Below the pieces are notes generated by a model, which was given only the letters and a program-made list of their open reading frames with translations, did no database searches and had not been told where the DNA came from. Position numbers and translations under genes: made by a program. This document shows, piece by piece, positions 16,530 through 25,159 of a stretch of DNA of 41,364 nt; positions within the stretch are counted from its first letter, which is position 1; every line of letters starts with the position of its first letter. Source of the stretch: Planctomycetota bacterium (lineage in GTDB: Bacteria; Planctomycetota; Planctomycetia; Planctomycetales; Planctomycetaceae); the NCBI GenBank assembly GCA_003671275.1, contig QWPB01000055.1, positions 1-41,364 of the forward strand, in the 5' to 3' direction.

Positions 16530-16653
16530 ACACTTTATGCAACCGGCCCCGCGAAAGAGCCTCTCGGCAATCCTTGCCGAACCCATTGGTCATCGGCAAT
16601 CCTTGCCGAACCCATTGGTCATCGGCAATCCTTGCCGAAGTCGAATAAAGTGT
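16530..16653. repeat. Intergenic element: 29-bp tandem palindromic repeat flanked by a 9-bp inverted repeat
   Basis: Three copies of the palindrome TCGGCAATCCTTGCCGA (7-bp arms, 3-nt centre) stand at 16564-16580, 16593-16609 and 16622-16638. They recur every 29 bp because the intervening ACCCATTGGTCA is also repeated exactly (2.6 units in all). The array is bracketed by ACACTTTAT (16530-16538) and its reverse complement ATAAAGTGT (16645-16653). It lies just upstream of the hemolysin III gene and downstream of the DUF1501 gene, both on the minus strand. It could be a triple operator, a set of RNA hairpins or a miniature mobile element. The rest of 16494-16791 shows no gene. Confidence 0.85.
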
Positions 16654-16791
16654 GTTGCGGATAGAGTATCCCCCACCCGCACTCTCCTCCTAGGTCAATC
16701 GACCAATCTCCGCGTTCGCTTGCGACGTGATCGGCGGATTTCTACCAAGAGTCCTAAGATTCCACATTCCGGATGGTAGAGTCCGCAAGCA

Positions 16792-18246
16792 TCAGGACAG
16801 CAGTTCATGCACGACACGGGACGGCAGCACCCCCGTCAACCGCTGTTCCAGCCCCTGATACTGGTAGGTAAACCGCTCGTGATCATAGCCGAGCAGATGC
16901 TGAATCGTCGCGTGGAAATCGTGAACGCTGACCGGGTCCTTGGTGATGTTGTAGGAGAAATCATCGGTTTCCCCGAGAACCGCTCCTCCCTTGGTCCCCC
17001 CACCCGCCATCCACATCGTGAAGCACCGCGGATGATGATCGCGTCCATAATTCTCCTTGGACACCCCCCCTTGCGAGTAAATTGTGCGACCGAATTCACC
17101 CCCCCAGATGATCAGGGTGTCATCAAACATACCCCGCGATTTCAGATCCTGAATCAATGCGTAACAGGCCTGATCCACATCCCGGCACTGGTCCGGCAGG
17201 CGACCCGCGACGTTGCCGTGCGTGTCCCAGTTGTTGTGGTAAATCTGCACAAACCGGACCCCCCGCTCCATCATCCGTCGTGCCAGTAATACCGTGTTGG
17301 CAAAGGAGCCGGGCTTTTTGGCCGCTTCCCCGTACAGGTTGTAGGTGGCTTCCGTCTCCTTCGAGACATCGGTCAGTTCCGGCACACTCGACTGCATGCG
17401 AAAGGCCAGCTCGTACTGCTCAATCCGCGTTCGAGTTTCCGGATCGCCGTACTGGGCTGCCGTCAGCTCGTTGAGTTGCCGCAATCCATCCAGGGTCTTC
17501 CGCCGAACCTCGGACGAAACTCCCTGCGGATTGTTGATGTACAGGATCGGGTCGCCGCTGGATCGCAATGCCACGGCAGCGTGCACACCCGGTAAATAAC
17601 CGGATGACCACAACCGGGCCGAAATCGCCTGCACCTGTTCCGTGTTGGTTGGTTTGGCAACCATCACGACAAACGTCGGCAGATTTTCATTCATCGAGCC
17701 CAGGCCGTACGACGCCCACGCTCCCAGACAGGGACGCCCCGTGTTCTGGTTCCCCGTCTGCATGAAGCTGATGGCGGGCTCGTGATTGATCGCATCCGTA
17801 TGCATCGAACGGATGAATGCCATGTCCCCCGCAGCCTTGGCTTTCCAAGGCAACAATTCGCTGAGCCACATCCCATTGGGCCCATGCTGCGAGAACTTGT
17901 ACTTGGAGGGAGCAATCGGAAACCGCTTCTGTCCCGAAGTCATTGTCGTCAACCGCTGCCCGTTGCGGATCGACTCCGGCAGATCCTTGTCGAACCAGTC
18001 ATTCATGACCGGCTTGTAATCGAACAGGTCCATTTGCGGCGGTCCACCCACCATGTGCAGATAGATCACACGTTTCGCCTTGGGGGCGAAGTGCGGGGCC
18101 ATCGCGCCCAGCGTGTGACCATCGGCTGCCTGTGCCCCCGTAAAGCGGCTCCCCATCAGGGAAGCCAGGGCTGCCGTTCCCAGGACATGGGACCCCTTCG
18201 AGAAGAGGTACCGACGGGTCAAATGCTGGCGGAGTTCGTCGAACAT
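16792..18246 (-). CDS. DUF1501 family exported protein (sulfatase-like fold)
   Basis: From the ATG at 18246 the protein is 484 residues. A Tat-type signal is suggested by Arg11-Arg12 in [10 protein letters not shown] and the following hydrophobic region. Family motifs are '[21 protein letters not shown]', '[14 protein letters not shown]', 'NNWDTHGN', '[15 protein letters not shown]' and '[18 protein letters not shown]' (each shown in part across the conserved His/Asp sites). It closely parallels the protein at 4227-5696 but is clearly a distinct paralogue. It lies 74 nt downstream of the PSD1 gene, the standard planctomycete PSD1-DUF1501 pair that is thought to work together in the envelope, with unknown chemistry. 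Confidence 0.93.
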   Translation of the reverse strand: MFDELRQHLTRRYLFSKGSHVLGTAALASLMGSRFTGAQAADGHTLGAMAPHFAPKAKRVIYLHMVGGPPQMDLFDYKPVMNDWFDKDLPESIRNGQRLTTMTSGQKRFPIAPSKYKFSQHGPNGMWLSELLPWKAKAAGDMAFIRSMHTDAINHEPAISFMQTGNQNTGRPCLGAWASYGLGSMNENLPTFVVMVAKPTNTEQVQAISARLWSSGYLPGVHAAVALRSSGDPILYINNPQGVSSEVRRKTLDGLRQLNELTAAQYGDPETRTRIEQYELAFRMQSSVPELTDVSKETEATYNLYGEAAKKPGSFANTVLLARRMMERGVRFVQIYHNNWDTHGNVAGRLPDQCRDVDQACYALIQDLKSRGMFDDTLIIWGGEFGRTIYSQGGVSKENYGRDHHPRCFTMWMAGGGTKGGAVLGETDDFSYNITKDPVSVHDFHATIQHLLGYDHERFTYQYQGLEQRLTGVLPSRVVHELLS

Positions 18247-18320
18247 GGGTCTGCCCTCCATCCGTATCGTAGTCTTTGGAGTGAGTCGGTCTCTGCGTCA
18301 GGGGGCCATCGTACCGGCCC

Positions 18321-21300
18321 CTACTTATTGAGCACTTCGTCCAGATTCATCAGCTCGTTCACCAGCATCGTCCACGCTGCGAGAGTCGGCGGGCTCAACT
18401 GGGGATCAGCCTTGGACTCGCCCACGGTGATCAGCTGCTGGGCCGCGTCGGGAAGTTCCTTGTACAGCTGTGTCAGATCATCCAGAGAGGCGGTGATGAT
18501 CGCCAATTCTTCGGGTCGGAACGAACGGGAGATCAATCGCTGAGCAATGAATTCGATCCGTTCGGTGTTCTCGGACCTGGCCAGGAGAGCTGTCTGTGCG
18601 AGATGCCGGGCAGACTCGATCATCTGCTCGTCATTCAGTGTCACCAGGGCCTGCAAGGGGGTGTTTGTTCGCTCGCGCCGGACAGTACACAACTCCCGGT
18701 TCGTGGCATTGAAGATGTCCATCGAGGCGGGCGGAGCCATCCGTTTCCAGAAGGTATACAGGCTGCGGCGGTAGAGTCCCTCGCCCGTATCCCGCTGGTA
18801 GCTGCGGGTATTGCTGACATCCATGGCAATGGCTTCCCAAACTCCCGGTGGCTGGTAGGGCCGGACACTGGGGCCCCCGATTTTGGGAACCAGAAGTCCA
18901 CTGGCCGCGAGGGAGCCATCACGCACCATTTCGGCATCCATGCGGTACCGCGGTCCGCGGGAGAGATACCGATTTTCAGGATCTCGGTCGAGCTTGGCGG
19001 GCGTCGTCATGGCGGACTGACGGTAGGCACTGCTCAGCACAATCTGCTTGAACAACCGCTGAACATCCCAACCGTTCTCGCGAAAGTCGACGGCCAGCCA
19101 ATCGAGCAACTCCTGATTCGAAGGCAGTTCCCCCGAGACTCCAAAATCTCCGGTGGTCCTGACGAGCCCGACGCCAAAGACCTCCTGCCAGTACCGATTC
19201 ACGGTCACACGGGCCGTCAGGGGATGATCGTTCGAGAGCAGCCAATCGGCCAGTCCCAGTCGATTGCGGGGCGCGGCCTCCGGGAAAGGTGGCAGCGCGG
19301 CGGGCGTACCGGCGGACACCTGTTCCTGCCGCTTGTCATATTCGCCGCGCTGCAGGATGAAGGCCATGGCGGGCTCGGACCGCTCCTGCATCACGTGGGC
19401 AATGGTTCCCCGGGATTTGATGGTGGCCTGCTCCTGTTCGAGTCGGGCCAGGTCTCCGGTCAAAGTCTTGTAGCTGGCATCCCGGGTATCGAGCCACCAG
19501 TTGTACAGCTCGTTCTTCTCGGCATCGGTCCGCTGCTCCGGAGCCTTGGCGACAATCGACGCCAGGAGGGCCGATTGTCCCAGCGAAGCCACCTCGCCCG
19601 CGTTCAGCTCGCGCTGATACAGCCGCAGGTCTTGCAGGCCCAGGCCGGCGATGGCCTCCGAATCATTCCGCTGACCGACCTTGAAGGGGACGGTGGTCTT
19701 GATACTGCCCTTGAGGGTATCCGACTCGACGTTGGTCTCCTGGGCTTTGCCGTTGATGTAAACCTTCACGCCCGAGGCTTTCCGCGAGCCGTTATAGGTC
19801 ACGGCAACATGCGTCCACTCGTTCCCCTTCACCTGGGCCTGGGTGACAACCTTCAGGGCATCATCACTCCAGGCGCTGATAATATGCGTCCCGATCCGGC
19901 GCCCCTGAACCCAGAAATCCCAGCCACGGTATCCGTTGCTGCGATCCATCCGTGAGGCGATGGCTCCCTGGCTATCGTTGGGAGGCAGCTTGATCCAGGC
20001 GGCATAAGAGAACGACTGGTCCGCTTCGAAGTCCGCGACATCCGCCACTTCGATGGCGGCTCCGCCAGTCACTTCGATCGACTGGACTCCGGACTGGCCG
20101 GGTTTCCACTGAACCTTGTCACTCAGGGGAACCTCGCGAACCGCCCCCCCGATTGTCAACTTGGCAACCTGGCCCGCCCCTTCATTGAATGGTGCGGAAA
20201 CATACAGACCTTCGGTCGGGATCTGTGAGCTGAACTCCTCGGGCTTGGCCGAGACCAACCAGGTGTCAAACTCAGGCCGGGCCGCCCCGCGCCGGGCTTC
20301 GACGCGAGCCTTCGCAGCGGGTAAATCCGCGACCAGGGCCTCCCAGCGAGGCCGGTCGGCCATCTGCGGAACGACGACGATGGGCGGGGTGTCTTTGATG
20401 TTGCCATCGCGGGCTCCCTGGGTCGTGTTGTTGAAGAACGCGGACAACGAATAAAAGTCCCGCATCGTCACGGGATCAAACTTGTGATCGTGACACACCG
20501 CACATCCCGTGGTCAGTCCCATCCAGACTTGCGAGACGGTCTCCGTCCGATCGCGAGCATAGAGAACCACATACTCTTCATCGATGATCCCACCTTCATT
20601 GGTGGTCATGTTACAGCGGTTGAATCCCGAGCCGATCTGCTGCTCCAGCGTCCGATGGGGCATCAGGTCCCCGGCCAGACTTTCGCGGGTGAACTCATCA
20701 TACGGCATATTCCGATTGAAGGCCGAAATCACCCAGTCACGATACGACCACATCTCGCGGTAGTTGTCGAAATGGATGCCGTGCGTGTCCGCGTACCGGG
20801 CGTAATCGAGCCAGTAACGCCCGCGATGTTCACCCCATTGCGGCAGCTGAAACAGCTCGTCGACAAACTTCTCATAGGCATCCGGCGACGTGTCTGCGAC
20901 AAAGGCCGCCACCCGTTCCGGGGTCGGAGGTAAACCGGTCAGGTCCAGACTCACCCGGCGGGCCCATGTCCGGCGATCCGCTTCCGCAGCTGGCTCCAAC
21001 CCCATGTTCTCCAACTGGGCCAAGACAAAGGCATCGATGGGATGACGGACCCACCCGGCGTTCTTCACCGAGGGCAAGGACGCTTTGACGGGAGCGATAT
21101 ACGACCAGTGCGACTGATACTCGGCACCGCTGGCGATCCATTTTTTCAGGGTCGCCACCTGCGCGGGGGTGATCACTTTTTTGGTTTCCGGGGGTGGCAT
21201 GACCGTGTCCGGATCGTCGGAGAGAATTCGCTTGAGAATCTCGCTCTCGTCGGGTTTACCGGAAACGATCGCCCCCATGGCTTCCGCAGCCGTCTTCTGA

Positions 21301-21491
21301 TCGAGTCGCAGGTCGGCTTTTCGGGAGGCACTGTCCGGACCGTGGCACGCAAAGCAATGCGCTGCGAGGATCGGACGGATGTCCTTGTTATAGGTGAGCG
21401 GTTCTTCCGCCAGAGCCCTGGCCGAAACACACGCGGCCAAAACGAGACCGGTGACGACAAGACGACACAGTGTCTTCTCTAGGCAGGGCAT
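18321..21491 (-). CDS. PSD1-type cytochrome c / DUF1549 / LamG / DUF1553 exported protein
   Basis: A 1056-residue exported protein. Domains in order: signal peptide (1-28); a planctomycete-type cytochrome c domain with the heme motif Cys46-x-x-Cys49-His50 (FACHGPD) and the later 'MPPP' methionine; DUF1549 (~150-360), which contains a second CxxCH-like motif in 'CAVCHDHKFD'; a LamG/concanavalin-like insert (~485-640: 'FSYAAWIKLPP', 'WTHVAVTYNG', 'VKVYINGK'); and DUF1553 (~745-1010, starting 'NRLGLADWLLSNDHPLTARV'). Function is unproven; a role in envelope redox or polysaccharide chemistry is often guessed. The downstream partner is the DUF1501 gene. Confidence 0.92.
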   Translation of the reverse strand: MPCLEKTLCRLVVTGLVLAACVSARALAEEPLTYNKDIRPILAAHCFACHGPDSASRKADLRLDQKTAAEAMGAIVSGKPDESEILKRILSDDPDTVMPPPETKKVITPAQVATLKKWIASGAEYQSHWSYIAPVKASLPSVKNAGWVRHPIDAFVLAQLENMGLEPAAEADRRTWARRVSLDLTGLPPTPERVAAFVADTSPDAYEKFVDELFQLPQWGEHRGRYWLDYARYADTHGIHFDNYREMWSYRDWVISAFNRNMPYDEFTRESLAGDLMPHRTLEQQIGSGFNRCNMTTNEGGIIDEEYVVLYARDRTETVSQVWMGLTTGCAVCHDHKFDPVTMRDFYSLSAFFNNTTQGARDGNIKDTPPIVVVPQMADRPRWEALVADLPAAKARVEARRGAARPEFDTWLVSAKPEEFSSQIPTEGLYVSAPFNEGAGQVAKLTIGGAVREVPLSDKVQWKPGQSGVQSIEVTGGAAIEVADVADFEADQSFSYAAWIKLPPNDSQGAIASRMDRSNGYRGWDFWVQGRRIGTHIISAWSDDALKVVTQAQVKGNEWTHVAVTYNGSRKASGVKVYINGKAQETNVESDTLKGSIKTTVPFKVGQRNDSEAIAGLGLQDLRLYQRELNAGEVASLGQSALLASIVAKAPEQRTDAEKNELYNWWLDTRDASYKTLTGDLARLEQEQATIKSRGTIAHVMQERSEPAMAFILQRGEYDKRQEQVSAGTPAALPPFPEAAPRNRLGLADWLLSNDHPLTARVTVNRYWQEVFGVGLVRTTGDFGVSGELPSNQELLDWLAVDFRENGWDVQRLFKQIVLSSAYRQSAMTTPAKLDRDPENRYLSRGPRYRMDAEMVRDGSLAASGLLVPKIGGPSVRPYQPPGVWEAIAMDVSNTRSYQRDTGEGLYRRSLYTFWKRMAPPASMDIFNATNRELCTVRRERTNTPLQALVTLNDEQMIESARHLAQTALLARSENTERIEFIAQRLISRSFRPEELAIITASLDDLTQLYKELPDAAQQLITVGESKADPQLSPPTLAAWTMLVNELMNLDEVLNK

Positions 21492-21649
21492 GGGCCAACC
21501 TCGAAGTGATGTGAACGGTTCCAGGCGGGACTGTCGATCGGCAACGTGAGTCGCCCAACCAACAGGGACAGGGGCAGGGACTATCGATCATAAACGTCCG
21601 CCGATCAATGTCCAGACGGAGTTCATGAGTTCAAGCCTTGAGAGCCCAC

Positions 21650-21666
21650 TGTGACACTGCGTCACA
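21650..21666. promoter_or_regulatory. Palindrome TGTGAC-N5-GTCACA upstream of the PSD1 gene
   Basis: Perfect 6-bp arms TGTGAC (21650-21655) and GTCACA (21661-21666) around five bases, 159 nt upstream of the PSD1 start. It resembles the half-sites of CRP/FNR-family operators, but TGTGA and TCACA are 7 rather than 6 apart, so the regulator cannot be named. Confidence 0.3.
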
Positions 21667-21698
21667 CGAACTCTCCCCAATGCCAGTCTGGGCCGATT

Positions 21699-22511
21699 CT
21701 ACCGAATTTTCCAGTCACGTTTTGGACTCGGTGGTGCGGAAACCGGGGGGGCCGCCGTCTGCAAAGCGGGCTCTTCGTAATTGACAGGGATAATCCGGGA
21801 GTCTTCCCGCTGTTCCAGCACGGCGGATCGATTCTGAGAAATCGGGAGTATCGTGACCAGACGCTCCCTGTGAACGGCCACTAGATGGCGGCTCTCGTAT
21901 GGAATCTCCTGCAACAAGGCGAGATACTCCGCCAGCATCGTGGACTCCTCCAGCGCAGCCCACAGTGCAGCCTGATCCTGGTTGTGCGTGCGGGTCGAAA
22001 TCAGGATCTGATGCACAATCGTTTGGACGTTTTGTTCGGCCTTACGATGAGCTTCGGTAATCGATAACTCTCGTTCGAAGGCTTCCGCCGCGTACGCACA
22101 GCTGAGACGCAGCATGATGCTCGCCAGCGCTTGGGGGGTCACTTGGCTCTCCGTCAGCACGCGGCGTTCAGCAGCACGCGGACGCCAGTGGTTGACCAGG
22201 GATTCGGTGGTCAGTGTCTGCCGCAGAGTGGTCCGCCAGACCTGGACAGCCTGCTCGGGAAGCAACCCCTCCACCGACCCGGCAGCGATCCGGGGGCTCA
22301 GCTGTGGAGGCTGGCCCCCTGGAAAGGATTCGATCAACTCCACAAAGCCGAGCAGTTCGTCCTGGGTCAATGGTTCGTTCAGCGGCTTCTCCCGCAGGGC
22401 CAGTCTGGCGGGCATGCGGCCCGTCTGTTCGTCTATGGATGGGGGTGTCGTCGATTGCTCGCACCCCATCCCGGTCCATGCCAGACACACAAGCAAAGCG
22501 AAACGATTCAT
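21699..22511 (-). CDS. Lipoprotein of unknown function, coupled to dedA
   Basis: A 270-residue protein with a lipoprotein signal: hydrophobic residues 4-15 then WTGMGC, with Cys17 as the lipidated residue. The mature protein is largely helical ('LTQDELLGFVELIESFPGG', 'ALASIMLRLSCAYAAEAFERE') and ends in a proline-rich, basic tail. No catalytic motif is recognised. Its ATG overlaps the TGA of the upstream dedA-family gene (ATGA at 22511-22508), so translation is probably coupled and the product may act with that membrane protein. Confidence 0.75.
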   Translation of the reverse strand: MNRFALLVCLAWTGMGCEQSTTPPSIDEQTGRMPARLALREKPLNEPLTQDELLGFVELIESFPGGQPPQLSPRIAAGSVEGLLPEQAVQVWRTTLRQTLTTESLVNHWRPRAAERRVLTESQVTPQALASIMLRLSCAYAAEAFERELSITEAHRKAEQNVQTIVHQILISTRTHNQDQAALWAALEESTMLAEYLALLQEIPYESRHLVAVHRERLVTILPISQNRSAVLEQREDSRIIPVNYEEPALQTAAPPVSAPPSPKRDWKIR

Positions 22512-23218
22512 CCGTCAGATCCTTCCGAGCTGTTCTGTGGCCCTCCCAGCGCGGCATCCGGGGGTGTCGCCCCGGGGGTTCGCGAACGCCAGGCTCCGAT
22601 GACAACCGGCAACAGGCTGATGAAGACAATCAGCAGGACAACCTTTTCGAAGTTGGCTTTGACCCACCCGATCTGTCCCAGGAAATAACCCGCAACCGTC
22701 ATCGAGACCACCCAGCCGACTCCGCCCGCAATGTTGTAAAGCACAAACTGGCGATAGTTCATCCGGGCCACTCCCGCCACGAACGGCGTGAACGTCCGCA
22801 CCAGTGGGGCAAACCGGGCCAGGATAATCGCCTTGCCACCATGCTTCTCGTAGAACGCCTTGGCCGCCATCAAGTGACTGTGTTTGACGAAACGCAGCCG
22901 GCCCTTGTCAAAGACATGCTCCCCCATCCGTTTGCCGATCTGGTAGTTCACGGCATCGCCGACGATGGCTGCCACACTGAGTACCGCAACGAGGAGCACG
23001 ATCGAGAAAATGTTTTGACTGGCCAGGAATCCCGCCGCGAAGAGCAACGAGTCACCGGGCAGAAAGAACCCCACGAGCAGGCCCGTCTCACTAAAAATAA
23101 TGGCTCCGAGGACCAGATACCCGATCCAAGCCGGTCCCCAGAGGTTGACGGCCTTTTGCAGATGGTCGGGGTTGGCCAGGTTGATGAGCCACTTCAGCCA
23201 TTCAATCGCGGTCTGCAT
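22508..23218 (-). CDS. DedA family membrane protein (VTT/SNARE-associated domain)
   Basis: A 236-residue protein with the DedA/VTT core. Diagnostic stretches are 'IIFSETGLLVGFFLPGDSLLF' (split around the conserved E and PGD), 'GDAVNYQIGKRMG' and 'ARFAPLVRTFTPFVAGVARM', the arginine-rich motif of DedA proteins, then two C-terminal membrane helices. DedA proteins affect membrane homeostasis; several members are undecaprenyl-phosphate or lipid flippases, which is possible here. The C-terminal cytoplasmic tail is basic then alanine/glycine-rich. It overlaps the downstream lipoprotein gene by 4 nt. Confidence 0.92.
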   Translation of the reverse strand: MQTAIEWLKWLINLANPDHLQKAVNLWGPAWIGYLVLGAIIFSETGLLVGFFLPGDSLLFAAGFLASQNIFSIVLLVAVLSVAAIVGDAVNYQIGKRMGEHVFDKGRLRFVKHSHLMAAKAFYEKHGGKAIILARFAPLVRTFTPFVAGVARMNYRQFVLYNIAGGVGWVVSMTVAGYFLGQIGWVKANFEKVVLLIVFISLLPVVIGAWRSRTPGATPPDAALGGPQNSSEGSDG

Positions 23219-23595
23219 CCGTGGTTCCCAGTTCGACGCCCGGTGGCCCCCTCCCCATATTGGAGAAGACGGTGGACTGGCAGTCTACGCCGTACGCTCG
23301 AAACCCCGATGGGAGTTCTGGTTCCGGCAATCGCAGCTGGCGAAAACTGCCGAACCGGAGGACTGGGCAGGGCGGCCTGTTGTAACGATCATCCGAGGAA
23401 TCAATTCGAACTTTTTGAGGCAAGAGTTTCGAGTGTTGATATGTGTCGACGCGGTCCGTACTACAATCCAGAATTCAGAAACCGGAGCGTGGCAGGAGAG
23501 GTAACCTGTCATGCCCGTAAGAGTTTCGCAGATTCGTGACGATCGACAGCTTGGTTGTTGTCAACGAGTTGCGGTGTGCGACTGATCCAGGAACC
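23219..23595. promoter_or_regulatory. Divergent intergenic region between dedA and gspG
   Basis: This 377-bp region has no supported gene. A -10-like TACAAT lies at 23462-23467 for gspG with TTGATA at 23436-23441, but the 20-nt spacer is longer than ideal. AGGA at 23589-23592 is the gspG ribosome binding site. Confidence 0.35.
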
Positions 23596-24078
23596 ATGAC
23601 CATGCGGTGTTCGAAAAAGGCGTCCCGATTGATGGGAAGTTCGCGTCCGTGCGTTTCACGCACCGGATTTACGTTGCTTGAGCTGATGATCGTGCTCGCG
23701 ATTATTGCTGTGATCGCTGGCATGGTGGTTCCCCGGTTCCTGTCATCACAGCAGACCGCCAACATCAAGACCACCAAGTCGGTGATTCTGAACACCGAGA
23801 AAGCCCTGGAACTCTACGCCGTCGAGCACAACGGGCAGCTGCCGTCCCAGGAAGGTCTGAAGGCACTTGTCCAACCGATGGACCTGGATGGCAAGCCCAT
23901 GAAAGCTTTCATGGAAGAACTGCCCAAAGACGCATGGGGCCAGCCGTTGTTCTATGAATACCCGAACACCAAATCCCAGAACCAGAATGCGGATCGAGCG
24001 GCCATCTGGTCGGCGGGACCGAACGGTCAAAATGAGAACGGTGAAGGCGACGACGTCAAGAACTGGACGACGAAGTAA
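23596..24078 (+). CDS. gspG: Type II secretion major pseudopilin GspG
   Basis: From the ATG at 23596 (AGGA four bases upstream) the protein is 160 residues. It has a 24-residue basic leader, a prepilin peptidase site after Gly24 (RTG/FTLLELMIV) with the required Glu at mature position 5, a 20-residue hydrophobic helix, and the GspG C-terminal pattern 'PSQEGLKALVQP', 'LPKDAWGQPLFYEYP' and a final acidic 'GEGDDVKNW', which matches the calcium-binding end of major pseudopilins. GspG polymerises into the periplasmic pseudopilus that pushes substrates through the secretin. It stands alone, 6.5 kb from the minor pseudopilin operon on the same strand. Confidence 0.93.
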   Translation: MTMRCSKKASRLMGSSRPCVSRTGFTLLELMIVLAIIAVIAGMVVPRFLSSQQTANIKTTKSVILNTEKALELYAVEHNGQLPSQEGLKALVQPMDLDGKPMKAFMEELPKDAWGQPLFYEYPNTKSQNQNADRAAIWSAGPNGQNENGEGDDVKNWTTK

Positions 24079-24130
24079 CTTGCGGCCAAGCCACTCGAAG
24101 GGCTGGAACAACCACCGCGATACAATCTGA

Positions 24131-24161
24131 CAATAGACCGGGCAGATTGCCTGGTCTGTTG
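24131..24161. terminator. Long stem-loop between converging gspG and a membrane protein gene
   Basis: CAATAGACCGGGCA (24131-24144) can pair with TGCCTGGTCTGTTG (24148-24161) over 14 bp, with two G-T wobbles and a 3-nt loop. It lies 53 nt after gspG and in the 3' region of the convergent gene. No T-run follows, so termination is a guess. Confidence 0.4.
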
Positions 24162-24226
24162 TCGTAAATACGATCACGGAGGGCAGCTTCCGCTCAGCAG
24201 TCCGTTAAAAAACGGGGGACAGACTG

Positions 24227-24970
24227 TCAGACGCCCGTCGGGGGATCGTGCAGCGTCGATTTCGCGGGCCCCTCCAGCTGAAACTCTTCGATAATCTGCT
24301 CGCGCTGAATCTGCACCTGACGATCGAAGGCAGACAGCACATCAATGGCCCGATCCCGCGAGGTCACCAGCCCGATAATCAGGTACTGGACAACCGCCAC
24401 TCCATAGCAGACCCACCCGACCACCCCGCCAAAGATCACCGCCAGAATCGCAAAGACCGGCGATGACCGATTCAGATGCTGGCAGGCCACTCCCTTAATG
24501 ACCGGTATAAAAATCCCCCGCAGGTTGCCAAGCACCCCTTTTCGGCGATCGAATGGCAGCTTCTTGACGCCCGGATGGATGATCGAAAACAACTGCTGGT
24601 CAGGCATCGACTCAATCACGCCGATGGCCACCATCAGCCGCCCGGCGGCAATCCAAAAGTTATCCTCCGAGAAGTTGAGGTTCCATTGAATATGCATTTT
24701 GACCTGCAGCCACTGGCTGACATTGTTGGTCAAAAAATGCTGCAACCAGGACTCAAAGTTCCGGGTGGCGACAAAGAGCAGAATCGCCCCGCGGGTCCAC
24801 TGCTCGATGTCCTTGTCGAATTCATCGTCCTGCTGGGCCGACCGACTGATGCGGCGGCGGGCTCCGCGCATCAGAGGCACCACGACCACCCCGATGATGA
24901 GCCGGGTACAAGGTCGCACGATCGGCGACAGGATTTTATCCACCAGCCAAAGTTTCCCGAATACCGGCAA
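24227..24970 (-). CDS. Membrane protein of unknown function
   Basis: A 247-residue protein not assigned to a family. A hydrophobic segment near the N-terminus (residues ~15-34, 'RLIIGVVVVPLM') is followed by a basic/acidic patch, a helical middle ('FESWLQHFLTNN'), a basic segment ('KKLPFDRRKG'), and a strong C-terminal hydrophobic region (~175-205, 'VFAILAVIFGGVVGWVCYG', 'VVQYLIIGLV'). The C-terminal ~40 residues are a charged helix ('SAFDRQVQIQREQIIEEFQLEG') that could form a coiled coil. It is convergent with gspG. The 189-bp gap to the next gene (24971-25159) holds nothing recognised. Confidence 0.65.
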   Translation of the reverse strand: MPVFGKLWLVDKILSPIVRPCTRLIIGVVVVPLMRGARRRISRSAQQDDEFDKDIEQWTRGAILLFVATRNFESWLQHFLTNNVSQWLQVKMHIQWNLNFSEDNFWIAAGRLMVAIGVIESMPDQQLFSIIHPGVKKLPFDRRKGVLGNLRGIFIPVIKGVACQHLNRSSPVFAILAVIFGGVVGWVCYGVAVVQYLIIGLVTSRDRAIDVLSAFDRQVQIQREQIIEEFQLEGPAKSTLHDPPTGV

Positions 24971-25159
24971 TGTCGAACTCCCCGAAAGTGGTCCCCCGTG
25001 GTTCCGCCCTGCCGCATGCGGACCATCGCTGGAGGCTCTCGAATACGGAAAGCCAACTCAGTGAACGGTGCAGAAACTCGCAAGGATCATATGTAATTCC
25101 GAAGATCTTCACATCTCGTCAGGTAAACCGCTTTATCGCGGGGGCATACCCGTGGGAAC

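Noticed and set aside
16564-16639. Possible CRISPR array (regular 29-bp repeats)
   Set aside because: The whole 29-bp unit, including the part between palindromes, is identical; there are no unique spacers, only 2.6 units and no cas genes.
18603-19955. 450-codon frame antisense to the PSD1 gene
   Set aside because: It overlaps DUF1553 and LamG coding sequence and its translation is glycine/histidine-rich without motifs.
21650-21666. A true CRP operator
   Set aside because: The TGTGA and TCACA half-sites are 7 rather than 6 apart, and no CRP-family gene is in the window; kept only as an unnamed palindrome.
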